Shown here one piece after another: positions 21,608-31,709 of a stretch of DNA of 64,000 bases. Source of the stretch: Rickettsia endosymbiont of Bradysia coprophila (GTDB lineage Bacteria > Pseudomonadota > Alphaproteobacteria > Rickettsiales > Rickettsiaceae); assembly GCA_019468145.1 (NCBI GenBank), contig JAHXDM010000002.1, positions 1 through 64,000 of the forward strand, in the 5' to 3' direction. Within the stretch, counting starts at the first letter, position 1. Each line of letters begins with the position of its first letter. Made by a program: the position numbers and the translations under genes. The notes under the pieces are model-generated. The model did not search any database, had not been told where the DNA came from, and worked only from the letters and a program-made list of their open reading frames with translations.

Positions 21608-22443
21608 TTTATTGCTAAATTTTGATCATCCATGTTAATAAGGGTCATAATATTTTCAGTAATTTTGTCTTCTGATAATATACCACGAGCTATTGGATAT
21701 ATTTTCTTGCCGTTACTAGCTATTAAATATAGTACCGGCACAGTTTGTTGAGGATTTAATTGGTGTAATAGTCCGGTATCCCTAATGGTTCTCATATTTT
21801 GGAAACTTGAATTATTACTAGTAGAGACAAACAGTAATTGAAAACCATATTTATCAGCAAACTGCTGCACTATAGGAGCAAACGCATGGCAGTAAGGACA
21901 ATCGTTATTTACTTGTAAAATTAATCCCCAGTCTTTACTTAATTCTTGTAATTTCTCGCTACTATCTTGTTCAACTCTTTCTTGATATAATTTTTTATGC
22001 AAATTGTTAGATGGTTCAGCAGGATTGCTTAATCGATAATCAATTAAGCTAGCCAACTGCCAGATAGCAGCAAATTTTTGAGATTTTTCCATTATTTGTT
22101 TTTGTAACCTTTGAGCTTTAATGACATTCTCTAAAGTCGGATTATCTAAGGCAATACGTTGCGCTTTATTAAACTGCTGTTTTAAGTTTTCTATCCTTTG
22201 ATCATGGGGTTCTAGTGTTTCTTTCGATGATAATTTTGATTTCAAATATTGTGGTTTCTTTATTGGTTGCATTACCGCCTCATTATACCAAAGAAATCCT
22301 TGTGGCTTATCTAACCAGTCTTTGCTAGTGTTTTCTTGTTGTATTAACATTTTATCCTCTACTTTTGTTGTCTCTGCTAACAAGTCGCTTTGGCCATAAT
22401 TGCTGAAAATTACAATAATTATTATTTTTGTTAATCGGCGCAT
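21604..22443 (-). CDS. traF: Conjugal transfer protein TraF (thioredoxin-like)
   Basis: The protein has 279 residues with a Sec signal peptide (IIIIVIFSNYGQSDLLAE). The C-terminal thioredoxin fold has CPYCHAFAP as its CxxC site at about residue 185, and TVPVLYLIASNGKK supplies the cis-Pro loop. F TraF helps assemble pili in the periplasm; versions with CxxC may act as disulfide oxidoreductases, matching the Cys-rich TraN and TraU next door. It is the intact partner of traH (4-bp overlap). Confidence 0.92.
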   Translation of the reverse strand: MRRLTKIIIIVIFSNYGQSDLLAETTKVEDKMLIQQENTSKDWLDKPQGFLWYNEAVMQPIKKPQYLKSKLSSKETLEPHDQRIENLKQQFNKAQRIALDNPTLENVIKAQRLQKQIMEKSQKFAAIWQLASLIDYRLSNPAEPSNNLHKKLYQERVEQDSSEKLQELSKDWGLILQVNNDCPYCHAFAPIVQQFADKYGFQLLFVSTSNNSSFQNMRTIRDTGLLHQLNPQQTVPVLYLIASNGKKIYPIARGILSEDKITENIMTLINMDDQNLAIK

Positions 22444-22487
22444 TGTTACTATCGTACCTACATTTTTTATGGACAGTACATTCCTTA

Positions 22488-22594
22488 CGTCATTGCGAGC
22501 GAACGTATAGCTACGCGCGGCAATCCAAAAAAATCCCTTGTGCTATTAATTTTTCTGGATTACCACGGCGGCTTGCAGCCACCTCGTAATGACG
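22488..22594. repeat. Rickettsial palindromic element between traN and traF
   Basis: It begins CGTCATTGCGAGCGAACG and ends CTCGTAATGACG, with partly complementary inner arms around GGCAATCCA and TGGATTACC. It lies in the spacer between the traN stop and the traF start. The left flank, ACATTTTTTATGGA, is shared with the copy at 24881, so the mobile unit extends beyond the palindrome. Confidence 0.82.
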
Positions 22595-22601
22595 ACAGAG
22601 C

Positions 22602-24276
22602 TCAATACGATAAATTAGGGTTATGACTCTTACCATTAATTAGGAGTTGCTTCTGCATGACCGGCATTTGATTATGCAGTTGATGCGGGAAGCTTTTACC
22701 CATCTTACTTTTAGCCTCTACAAGCAAATCAGCAAATAATTCTTCCATATTAAATTTTGAAAAATCTATTGTTTGTAATTCTTCTACCGTAAACCCTCGA
22801 CAATTTGCAAATTCTGGACTGCCAAAACCAATGCCCAGTTGCTCCTTACCTTGTTCTTGAAAAATCCTAGCTAGTTTTGAATTAAAACAACAATAGGTAG
22901 ATTTCTTAGTTAAGCATTTGTTAAATACTGGATCTCGCTCGCTACAATAACTACCGACAAAGTGGCATTGTCCTTTACTTCTTTTGAGTGCCAAAGCTTT
23001 TTCAGTAGCTTTGCACCTTCCAAGTCCCAAATCCTTCCCCCAGCCTTTCATTGATGAACAACAATTAAGGAAGTTCACAATATTTTTCCGGCACCCATTG
23101 CCTTCTCCTTTAAACACCTCAATTGGCTCGGATTGCATATCTTTCTTCATTTCATTTAACATTGCTAAATAACCAACATTGGAGATATCAGTATTCTGTT
23201 CTATAGTTGGCGCAAAACAATCACCCCCTAAACAAAACATCGAAGCCCCTTGCAACGAAGAACTAAGCTCTTTCTTCTCAATAAAACAGCTATAATTTCT
23301 TTGCCATAATAAGCAGAGATTGCTATACCTCTTTAAACAGTTACTATTTTCTAGCTGGCACCCTTGAGCCTTTAAAGACTTACAACCATCTTGTGGCTGG
23401 CTAGTGCATTGATAGCTAATCTGTTCCTTCCAACATGGGCGACTCACATGGTAGTTGTTAAAAAAGAGTTTATTGCCACTATCCAGGCAGTTACGGTTTA
23501 TCTCATGGCATTCATTGTCTTCTGTTAATTTCTCTGATTCTTCATTAATGACTTGCCAATATTCACCTTTTTCTTTAAAACTTTTCTGCAAGGTTCGATA
23601 TTGATAATTTAGCCGTGCTATTATTGGCCGGTGATATTCATCCTGAGAGTAACCTACGGTAATATTATCACCTACCCTATCCTCACTTACCCCTAACTTA
23701 TAGCTAATTAGCTTTTTAAGTCCCAACTGGACTGTCTTCTCCCATTCTCTGATCTTCAGATAATATATCCAAGTACCTTCGCCGCCAGTAATGTAAGTTA
23801 TGTCCTCCTTAATCCAATCTCCCCAACTTCGGTCTAAATCATTTTCACCTATATTCATTTGTTGTTGTTGCCAAACACCTAGCTCCTCTACCAGGGTACC
23901 TTCTAACATTAACTGTCTAATAATATCTACTTCAAAATTAACACCTTCAGTACAAATCATATTCTTGCAAGGCATCAATTTTTTTTACCTCCATTTGTTG
24001 GAACAATTTACCCTCGAGACTATTATTTAAAATATCTGCTCCCTTATTAGTTAAATCCTGATCTCTCATATTAGTTAAATTTGAGACATTAGCATCTTTA
24101 TCAAATATCACTTTATTCCCTAGTTGATCAGGATTACCAAGCTTGATACTACCCCGATAAGTTTCAGCTTGGTTATAGCTGTCTTGCATAGAGTTTGCTA
24201 AAACAGAATTTACATTATTAATCATCAACCAAATAACCATATTCAAAATTAATCCTTTTCTATAATTTGTTCGCAA
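22602..24276 (-). pseudogene. traN: traN, mating-pair stabilisation protein, frameshifted in an A8 run
   Basis: The N-terminal piece (23947-24276) has a signal peptide (LNMVIWLMINNVNSVLANS) and residues to about 100. The main piece (22602-23978, 458 residues) is the Cys-rich body and C-terminus, with CCSSMKGWGKDLGLGRC and FANCRGFTVEELQTIDF typical of F TraN. The two overlap in different frames around an A8 run (minus strand, 23973-23980). With seven A the frame would be continuous (EVKKLMPCKNMICTEG). TraN is an outer-membrane protein that contacts the recipient. The defect may be a true frameshift, or could be partly rescued by polymerase slippage on the homopolymer. Confidence 0.85.
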
Positions 24277-24324
24277 GACCTATACTCCACAGCTATCAAA
24301 AGTTCGAAAACACAGTTCCCTATC

Positions 24325-24422
24325 GGTCATTGCGAGGCGGCTATAAGCCGACGAAGCAATCCAGAAACATCGATTTGTTTATAATTGTCCTTCTGGATTG
24401 CTTCGCTGCGCTCGCAATGACG
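24325..24422. repeat. Rickettsial palindromic element at the 3' end of trbC
   Basis: It begins GGTCATTGCGAGG and ends CGCAATGACG, with matching inner arms GCAATCCAGAA and TTCTGGATTGC. It overlaps the last 32 codons of trbC and supplies its stop. Confidence 0.85.
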
Positions 24423-24836
24423 CTGAGATATAAAGTGCGTAGTAACTTTCGACAGTTGTGGCCTATGCTCCATCATCTCCAAGGCTTTTGAGCACGGCAC
24501 ATGACCTGTTAATTTTTTCACGAACCCTTGACCATCATCGATTATGATCACTGGTACCTGTTTAATCTGATATTGCTCAAATAAGTTAGGGTCGATGTTG
24601 AAGCTGATAGCCATTTTATCAACTTTAGCTTTAGTTTCTAAAAATGAATTATTAACAAGGCCCCGCATTACTAAAATTGCTCCTACCTTTTGTGCTTCTG
24701 CATAATAACTTTTCAACGCCTCATCTGGCATAGAAAAGGATACGAAAATATAGGTTTGTGCTAAAACATTAGTATTATTTAACACTATCAAGCTTAGTAA
24801 TAGTAGTGCCCTTAAATTCTGCATTATACTTACCAT
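24327..24836 (-). CDS. trbC: Type-F pilin assembly protein TrbC with a palindrome-derived tail
   Basis: The protein has 169 residues with a signal peptide (LLLLSLIVLNNTNVLAQ). The core YIFVSFSMPDEALKSYY, then VPVIIIDDGQGF is characteristic of TrbC, a periplasmic protein needed for F-pilus assembly. The final 32 residues (from about HCERSEAIQ) are not family sequence but are translated from the palindromic element at 24325-24422. The native C-terminus was therefore replaced. The gene lies between traU and traN, as in F-type clusters. Confidence 0.88.
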   Translation of the reverse strand: MVSIMQNLRALLLLSLIVLNNTNVLAQTYIFVSFSMPDEALKSYYAEAQKVGAILVMRGLVNNSFLETKAKVDKMAISFNIDPNLFEQYQIKQVPVIIIDDGQGFVKKLTGHVPCSKALEMMEHRPQLSKVTTHFISQRHCERSEAIQKDNYKQIDVSGLLRRLIAASQ

Positions 24837-24846
24837 TTAATATGAT

Positions 24847-25033
24847 ACCCCCACATTTTTTATGGAAGGCGCATTACTCTCGTCATTGCGAGCGAGCGTA
24901 TAGCTGCGTGCGGCAATCCAGAAAAAAATCAATTAAGTTATCGTATTTTTATAGGTTCTTCCTGGATTGCCACGCCTGCTAACGCAGGCTCGCAATGACG
25001 TGGACCCACGTTTTACCCTAAAAATGTGGGGTA
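24847..25033. repeat. Palindromic element with outer inverted repeat, between traU and trbC
   Basis: The inner palindrome 24881-25000 has arms CGTCATTGCG and CGCAATGACG, with GGCAATCCAG and CTGGATTGCC inside. Outside it is a second inverted pair, TACCCCCACATTTTT and (reverse) TACCCCACATTTTT. The whole spacer between traU and trbC is thus one nested palindrome. It could form a strong hairpin in the transcript and reduce read-through from traU into trbC. Confidence 0.75.
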
Positions 25034-25056
25034 CCATGACCCTTTAACTCCTTTAA

Positions 25057-26028
25057 TCAAAATAAACAGCATGCCCTTTTCCGCCAAATCAAGTAACCAA
25101 AATCCTCACCTTTAACGGGAAATTCCCGGCCGGCCTGCCAAGTTACTTCCGTTTCTCCTATTTTTTTACAAGAACTCACTTCTGGTATTGGATAAGTCAT
25201 TTGCAGGCGGTACTGACTTTTCTGCAATATTGGCATTGGATATTTGCCACATAGACCTTCCGTTCCATAATAGCCCCAGAGCATTAATTGCCGATGCATT
25301 TTGGCCATAAATTTTGAGACTATTAGCACTGAAGTGCCAACTCCGCCGTTATGATGAGCAGTCGTACCAGTAAATGGGTAAATAGATCCTTGGCAGCCGG
25401 CACACCAAAACATCGCATCATTGGATAATTGTCCAGTGCTACAAGTAACGCAGTCTGCAATACACGCGCTTTGAGCAGCAAGATTGCCAAACAACAAGCT
25501 CTCTGGATTTAAAATAGTTGATTTCATATCATCTCCCCAAAGTGGATCAAATTCAGTCAAATATGCTACATCTACTGCTACCATCTCTAAACACATAAAA
25601 TCTAGTAAAATTTCCAGCCAATAAATTACCGGATAAATATACCAATGAACGTGATAAAAAGCTGTGCCTTCTTTATCATCCTTTATTCCCCTCTGGCTAC
25701 TCGTCCCTAAACTAATGCCTCCTAAACTTACCATACACATCGGGGATTTAGTGACATCCACCAATCGCACCGGCTCCCAAAAACCAATAGGTATGCCAGG
25801 AACAGGTACCGGAATATTCGGCCTCGGGCACAAGCATATTGGGGCTCGTGAGTTGCTTGTGTCAGCCATCGGGCTTGCAGCTATTTTCACTCCTGCTATA
25901 GTAATTGGAAACAAACACTTCCAACAAACATCAGTGATAGGATTCACAAAACGTCCTACGCAATCTACTGCCGAGTGAGCAGTTCTACTTAAAGAACAAA
26001 TTATGATTAATATGGTAACATTCCTCAT
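25057..26028 (-). CDS. traU: Conjugal transfer protein TraU
   Basis: The protein has 323 residues with a signal peptide ending TAHSA. FVNPITDVCWKCLFPITIAG, then CLCPRPNIPVPVPGIPIGFW are the diagnostic TraU blocks. The many Cys fit the disulfide-rich periplasmic protein. TraU is needed for DNA transfer in F systems. The start overlaps the traW stop by 4 bp (ATGA). Length and motifs look complete, so this is one of the few intact tra genes here. Confidence 0.94.
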   Translation of the reverse strand: MRNVTILIIICSLSRTAHSAVDCVGRFVNPITDVCWKCLFPITIAGVKIAASPMADTSNSRAPICLCPRPNIPVPVPGIPIGFWEPVRLVDVTKSPMCMVSLGGISLGTSSQRGIKDDKEGTAFYHVHWYIYPVIYWLEILLDFMCLEMVAVDVAYLTEFDPLWGDDMKSTILNPESLLFGNLAAQSACIADCVTCSTGQLSNDAMFWCAGCQGSIYPFTGTTAHHNGGVGTSVLIVSKFMAKMHRQLMLWGYYGTEGLCGKYPMPILQKSQYRLQMTYPIPEVSSCKKIGETEVTWQAGREFPVKGEDFGYLIWRKRACCLF

Positions 26029-26510
26029 AAAGCAATTTCCTGGAGTCTTAAATGTTTACCCTCTTGCTGTATGATTGCTGGTACTGCTTTAATCTTAAAT
26101 TTCTTAGTCAATATTCCTCCTTGATCAAAATAGACTTCCTTGTTAAGATTTCTGCCAAGTTCAATAGGGCTACCATTGGTTAGAACAATCTTGCCTTGTT
26201 GGGAGTTAGCCCATGCGACTTGGGCTAACTCCTCTCCGTCAATTAAGATGAGCGGCTCACCCCAGCTTATAGTATCAAGAGGATTAACTTTAGTGCCTGC
26301 TTCAACTATTATTCTGCCATTTTGGTCTTTAATACTGGTATTTTGGGTAAAAGTTGGGTCATAACTCCAGATTCTATTTTCAGTAACCTTGTGCAGTCCT
26401 ATTGCCGGTGGGGGCCGAGCTATTTTTTTCTTTACCTTGCTTACAAATTCTTGCTGCATTTTGTCTAATAAACCATCTTGTTTTGCTAATTTAAGTTTTG
26501 CCATAATCAC
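26025..26510 (-). pseudogene. traW: traW, 5' end lost to IS5 insertion
   Basis: The C-terminal 160 residues of TraW include WGEPLILIDGEELAQVAWA and the ending KAVPAIIQQEGKHLRLQEIAL. The family is usually about 200 residues with a signal peptide. Here the signal peptide is missing, and the open frame runs upstream into the IS5 end at 26525. TraW is a periplasmic pilus assembly factor, so without export it should not function. No further tra genes lie upstream in the window. Confidence 0.85.
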
Positions 26511-26524
26511 CTCGAGTAATGATT

Positions 26525-27418
26525 AGACTTCTTGCATAACCTAGGATATAGGATAAAATGATAAGATTTCAGGAATTTTATCATATGAGATATGAAGAAC
26601 TTAAAAAGTTTGGAGAAGAAGAATTTAGACGTTTAACAGGGGTTAAGAAGAATACTTTTGCAAGAATGACTATTATTTTAGAAGAAGCAGAAACAAAGAA
26701 GAAAAGATTTGGGGGCAAACCAAACCATTTAAGTATAGAAGAGAGGTTATTGATGGCCCTAGAATATATAAGGGAATATAGAACATATTTTCATATATCA
26801 GCTTCATATGGAATATCTGAAAGTAGTTGTTATCGGAATATAAAATGGGTAGAAGATACTTTAATTAAGCATCCGGATTTTGCTCTTCCTGGTAAGAAAG
26901 CTTTAGTTAAAAGTGATATGACGTATGAAACCATTCTAATTGATGCCACAGAAAGTCCTATCCAGCGTCCAAAAAAAGACAAAAACGCTACTATTCAGGT
27001 AAGAAGAAAAGACATACTTTAAAAACTCAGCTGGTAGTAGACAAAAAGACAAAACAAATAATATGTACAAATTATGCAAATGGTAAACGACATGATTTTA
27101 GGTTATTTAAGGAATCCAAAATTAATATCCATCCTGATACTAATGTAATTACCGATACTGGATATCAAGGGTTACAAAAGATTCATGCTAAATCTGAGTT
27201 ACCAAAAAAGAAGACTAAAAAAAATCCATTAACAAAACAAGATAAGAAAAATAACCAAAAACTGGCAAGTACCAGGGCCCTGAATGAAAATGTTATCGGC
27301 ATGCTAAAACGTTTTAAAATTATTGCTGATAAATATCGAAATCGACGTAAAAGATTTGCTCTAAGATTTAATTTAATCGCTGGTTTATATAATTGGGAAC
27401 TAAATTATTAGGGTTATG
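26525..27418 (+). mobile_element. IS5-family element, right end cut by IS481
   Basis: This copy lacks only the last ten bases of the 904-bp element, because IS481 starts at 27419 after GGGTTATG. Its genes are intact. The same IS5/IS481 join is at 1197/1198, so the pair behaves as one composite unit. Confidence 0.92.
26558..27411 (+). CDS. IS5-family transposase via frameshift (ORFA 26558-27022)
   Basis: ORFA has 154 residues and ORFB follows in the -1 frame after the A7 run. The TAG stop at 27409-27411 is kept despite loss of the IS end. Without the outer terminal repeat this copy may be unable to move itself, but it could supply transposase. Confidence 0.85.
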
Positions 27419-28620
27419 TGTATTAGTTGACATTTGATCTTACATTTAATAAAAATAATGTATAAAAAATACAGATAAAAAAATGGAAGGTCACAATGAA
27501 CTTAAATCAAAAAATAATAAAGCCCAAACTAGGGTTATTAGGGCTAGCAAAGAGTTTAGGCAATGTATCAGCAGCATGTAAGGCTATGGGATATAGTAGA
27601 GATAGTTACTATAGATTTCAAGAATTATATGAAACTGGAGGAGAAGAAGCCCTATACGAAATAAGTCGGAAGAAGCCCATAATAGCTAATAGAGTAGATC
27701 CACGTGTGGAGAAAGCAGTTGTGGATATGGCTGTAGAATATCCAGCATATGGGCAACTGAGAGTATCAAATGAGCTTAAGAAGACAGGTGTTCTTGTATC
27801 ACCTGGTGGGGTAAGATCAATTTGGTTGCGTAATGATTTAAACAATATCAATAAAAGGCTTAAAGCATTAGAAGCTAAGATGGCTCAAGATGGTATTGTT
27901 CTTACCGAAGCCCAGTTACAAGTATTAGAGAAGCGTCGTAATGAGAAAGAAGCCCATGGTGAGATAGAAACGCAGCATCCAGGTTATTTAGGGTGCCAGG
28001 ATACATATTATGTTGGCAATTTTAAAGGTATAGGTAAGGTTTATTCTCAGGTCTTTATCGACAGCTATACCAGAGTAGCAGATGCTAAACTATATACTGA
28101 GAAAACAGCGCTGACGAGTGCTGATATGCTCAATGACCGGATATTACCATGGTATGAGGACCAAGGGATACCTATCTTACGTATCCTTACTGATCGGGGG
28201 AGCGAATATAAAGGCAATATAGAGCATCATGCTTTTGAGTTATTCTTAAGCATCGAAGGTATAGAACATACTGTTACTCGCGCTTACTCGCCTCAAACCA
28301 ATGGTATGTGTGAGCGTTTTAACAAAACTATGAAACAGGAATTCTTTGATACAGCTATGCGAAAAAAGATTTATACATCCCTTGAAGATTTACAGCTAGA
28401 TCTTGATATTTGGTTAGAGTATTACAATCATGAAAGGCCACATTCAGGAAAATATTGTTATGGTAAAACCCCTATGCAAACTTTTCAAGATAGTAAAAAA
28501 TTAGCTGTTGAAAAGAATAATGAAATCTTGTACCTTGAATATATATCTGACAGTCAAAATTTAACTGACAATCAGGTGCAAAATTTATAGTGTCTGTAAG
28601 ATCAAATCTTGACTTCTACA
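27419..28620 (+). mobile_element. IS481-family element joined to IS5, no target duplication
   Basis: This is a full 1202-bp copy. The left flank is the IS5 end (GGGTTATG) and the right flank is TTTTCTA at the end of the NB-ARC/TPR gene. These do not match, so one side has been changed by recombination after insertion. Confidence 0.93.
27496..28590 (+). CDS. IS481-family transposase, intact
   Basis: This 364-residue protein is identical to the copy at 5673-6767. It is convergent with the downstream NB-ARC/TPR fragment. Confidence 0.93.
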   Translation: MNLNQKIIKPKLGLLGLAKSLGNVSAACKAMGYSRDSYYRFQELYETGGEEALYEISRKKPIIANRVDPRVEKAVVDMAVEYPAYGQLRVSNELKKTGVLVSPGGVRSIWLRNDLNNINKRLKALEAKMAQDGIVLTEAQLQVLEKRRNEKEAHGEIETQHPGYLGCQDTYYVGNFKGIGKVYSQVFIDSYTRVADAKLYTEKTALTSADMLNDRILPWYEDQGIPILRILTDRGSEYKGNIEHHAFELFLSIEGIEHTVTRAYSPQTNGMCERFNKTMKQEFFDTAMRKKIYTSLEDLQLDLDIWLEYYNHERPHSGKYCYGKTPMQTFQDSKKLAVEKNNEILYLEYISDSQNLTDNQVQNL

Positions 28621-28624
28621 TTTT

Positions 28625-29490
28625 CTAAAAATTACTTTTGTGAAGACATGCAGCTTTAGTTCCTTGGGCAAGCAAATATGATATGTCATCCATTCGGCTG
28701 TAATTAGAACCATATCGTCTATGATAAATTGCTTCTGCTACATTATATATTTCCAATGCTTTTTTACGGTTATTCTTTTGCAGTAACACATCTCCGTGTG
28801 CTACTAAAGCAGCTGCTAAATCAGTATTAATTACGGATTGAATTTGATATTTTTCGATTTCTTTTTGAAAAATAGAGCATGCTGCTTTCACATGTTGCAG
28901 TGCTGCATCTACAAGGCCTAATCCTAATTCAGCCCTAGATAATTGAGTAAGTATCCTACCGTGTATTTCATGATCAGCTTTTTTGTCACCAACTTCTTGC
29001 TGATATATTCTTTTGATAATTTCATAACTTTTTTTATACTCTCCTAAATAATTAAGTATTTCTGATTGAAGAATATAAGTTGGTGCTGTAAAAGTATCTT
29101 GCGGTAAATGCGATTCTGCCTTGATATTACCTTCTATAGCAAGTAAAGCATCTTGATAATTTCCTTTTGCTAAAGCTATTTTAGCTTGGATAAACCAATA
29201 TAACCCCATATCAAAATCAGCTTCTTTATATTGCTTAACCAAATTATCTACTTCAAGCATATTTTTTTCTGCATTTATTATATCTCCGCCAAAAGCTTGA
29301 GTTTGAGCAATTTGAAATAAAATAGTCGATTTTAATTCTGGCTGATTATGGATATCTTTAACAACTTCTTTTGCTTTATCATAACAAGCTAAAGCTTTAA
29401 CATAATTAGACTGACAAAAATCTTCATAAATACCAATATCTACCATATACCAACTATAACTTATTTTCTGTTCTTCAGGCATTTTGCTTA
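28625..29490 (-). pseudogene. NB-ARC/TPR protein, 3' (TPR) part, separated by IS5
   Basis: This is the C-terminal TPR domain, about 290 residues. Helical repeats are spaced about 40 residues (YVKALACYDKAKEVV, YQDALLAIEGN, YKKSYEIIKRIYQQ, VDAALQHVKAACSIF, RKKALEIYNVAEAIYHRRYG), resembling the superhelical sensor of STAND proteins. It would be expressed only if translation restarts at ATG 29482. Removing the 904-bp IS5 and one ATT joins it in frame to 30398-31709, with SKVFQ followed by LSKMPEEQ. Confidence 0.8.
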
Positions 29491-29493
29491 ATT

Positions 29494-30397
29494 AGACCTC
29501 TTGCATAACCCTAATAATTTAGTTCCCAATTATATAAACCAGCGATTAAATTAAATCTTAGAGCAAATCTTTTACGTCGATTTCGATATTTATCAGCAAT
29601 AATTTTAAAACGTTTTAGCATGCCGATAACATTTTCATTCAGGGCCCTGGTACTTGCCAGTTTTTGGTTATTTTTCTTATCTTGTTTTGTTAATGGATTT
29701 TTTTTAGTCTTCTTTTTTGGTAACTCAGATTTAGCATGAATCTTTTGTAACCCTTGATATCCAGTATCGGTAATTACATTAGTATCAGGATGGATATTAA
29801 TTTTGGATTCCTTAAATAACCTAAAATCATGTCGTTTACCATTTGCATAATTTGTACATATTATTTGTTTTGTCTTTTTGTCTACTACCAGCTGAGTTTT
29901 TAAAGTATGTCTTTTCTTCTTACCTGAATAGTAGCGTTTTTGTCTTTTTTTGGACGCTGGATAGGACTTTCTGTGGCATCAATTAGAATGGTTTCATACG
30001 TCATATCACTTTTAACTAAAGCTTTCTTACCAGGAAGAGCAAAATCCGGATGCTTAATTAAAGTATCTTCTACCCATTTTATATTCCGATAACAACTACT
30101 TTCAGATATTCCATATGAAGCTGATATATGAAAATATGTTCTATATTCCCTTATATATTCTAGGGCCATCAATAACCTCTCTTCTATACTTAAATGGTTT
30201 GGTTTGCCCCCAAATCTTTTCTTCTTTGTTTCTGCTTCTTCTAAAATAATAGTCATTCTTGCAAAAGTATTCTTCTTAACCCCTGTTAAACGTCTAAATT
30301 CTTCTTCCCCAAACTTTTTAAGTTCTTCATATCTCATATGATAAAATTCCTAAAATCTTATCATTTTATCCTATATCCTAGGTTATGCAAGAAGTCT
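29494..30397 (-). mobile_element. IS5-family element with 3-bp duplication ATT, in the NB-ARC/TPR gene
   Basis: This is a complete 904-bp element. ATT lies at 29491-29493 and 30398-30400. The copy belongs to the subgroup in which codon 5 of ORFA is TAG (TTTTAG), also seen at 53763 and 61707. Confidence 0.92.
29511..30337 (-). CDS. IS5-family transposase, short-start variant
   Basis: The stop at codon 5 moves the start to MRYEELKKFG (ORFA 29900-30337, 145 residues). The rest, including A7 and ORFB, is intact. The loss of nine residues before the HTH-like region may or may not affect activity. Confidence 0.8.
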
Positions 30398-31709
30398 ATT
30401 GAAAAACCTTACTTGATTCCTTTTCTTCAAGCCAATTTTTCATTTTTTCCATGTTATAATAATTTAAAGTAGTCATATAATAATTGAGAAGATTTTTTCT
30501 TAACTCTAGAATTTTGCTAAAATTGACACTATATTTTTCTGCGTTATTCAATATTATCTCTAAATTTGATATTAAACTAGGATCCTTACTAATTAAAAAA
30601 TATCTACTACCTACGCCTCTAGGCATTAACTTATTAAGTTTATCGATAATATCATTAATCGCTTCTTTAATAGTTGTACCTTCTGTACCTTGATTAATCT
30701 GTAATATTGCACTTTTAATTGTATCGTGCATTTCAAATATGTTCTCTTCTCTCATGGCCCCAATGTTTTTTATTAATCCAAATCTAGTTAAATTATATAT
30801 GCTCTTTCCTACTGTATTAATATCTCCTGTTATAGACTTTAACATGTTTTTAGAAAAGTTTTGATTATTGATCAAAGCTATCTTTAATAATAACTTATTA
30901 TCCTGCTCACTTAATAAACTTCGTATAATTTTCATGTGAGCTGTTATTGGGTCAGAAGAATTAGTTAGGATATCTTTATACTCATCCAAAGAAAGGTAGT
31001 TATGCTCTTTAATTAACATTGCTCCTTGAACAATAGGACCAGGATAACCTTTAAAAATCTCTACTAATTTTTCTAAAAAAGCAACTTCAATATTCTTACC
31101 CAATATGTTTTTCAGCAACAATAACGCATGTTCTTGATCTAATTTATGGACATATATAACATTTGGTAAATCTTTGTTATCTTGAGATGATATGATAATA
31201 TGACCATTATGTTGCCAATTAATAATATTTTTTAATTTATTATTATCATTAATTCTAAGATTATCAAACACTAACAACCATTTATCTTTTGTTGCTAAAA
31301 ATCCCATTACTTCTTGAGTAGAATGATTAGCATTTTCAGAAATATGGTTATTCCCTGTTAGAACAAAAACTTGATTCATTCTTTTGGCTAATGCAACAAA
31401 TTGTTCATTTAAATCTGTACTAGAATCAAAAAACCAAATTAAGTTATATTGTTTTTGATGTGATGCAGCATATTTTCTGGTAATTTCTGTTTTGCCAATA
31501 CTAGTTACGCCTACTAAACTTACTATTTTATAAGATTTTAAATTTTCTGATATTGTTTTAATTTCTTGGAATCGGTTTACGAAAAAGGAAACTGGTTTCA
31601 CTTGCTTTGCTACTAATAACTCAGCTAAAACTGAATTGATTGGTAAAAACATTAAAAGCAACAGTATAATTTTATTAATTTTTGCTTTTCTTATTAAATT
31701 TAACAACAT
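30398..31709 (-). pseudogene. NB-ARC (STAND) ATPase with signal peptide, 5' part interrupted by IS5
   Basis: The N-terminus has a positively charged start and a hydrophobic core (INKIILLLLMFLPINSVLAE), read as a Sec signal peptide or anchor. An NB-ARC ATPase follows: P-loop VGVTSIGKTEI near residue 70, Walker B WLLVFDNL near 145, and a winged-helix-like part ending in FEMHDTIKSAI. The full ancestral gene is 725 codons (28625-31709 without IS5) with a C-terminal TPR array, the architecture of STAND signalling ATPases. It overlaps the upstream sensor-like gene by 35 bp, so the two are translationally coupled. A STAND ATPase outside the cytoplasm would be unusual, so the signal may act as a membrane anchor with the ATPase inside. 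Confidence 0.8.
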
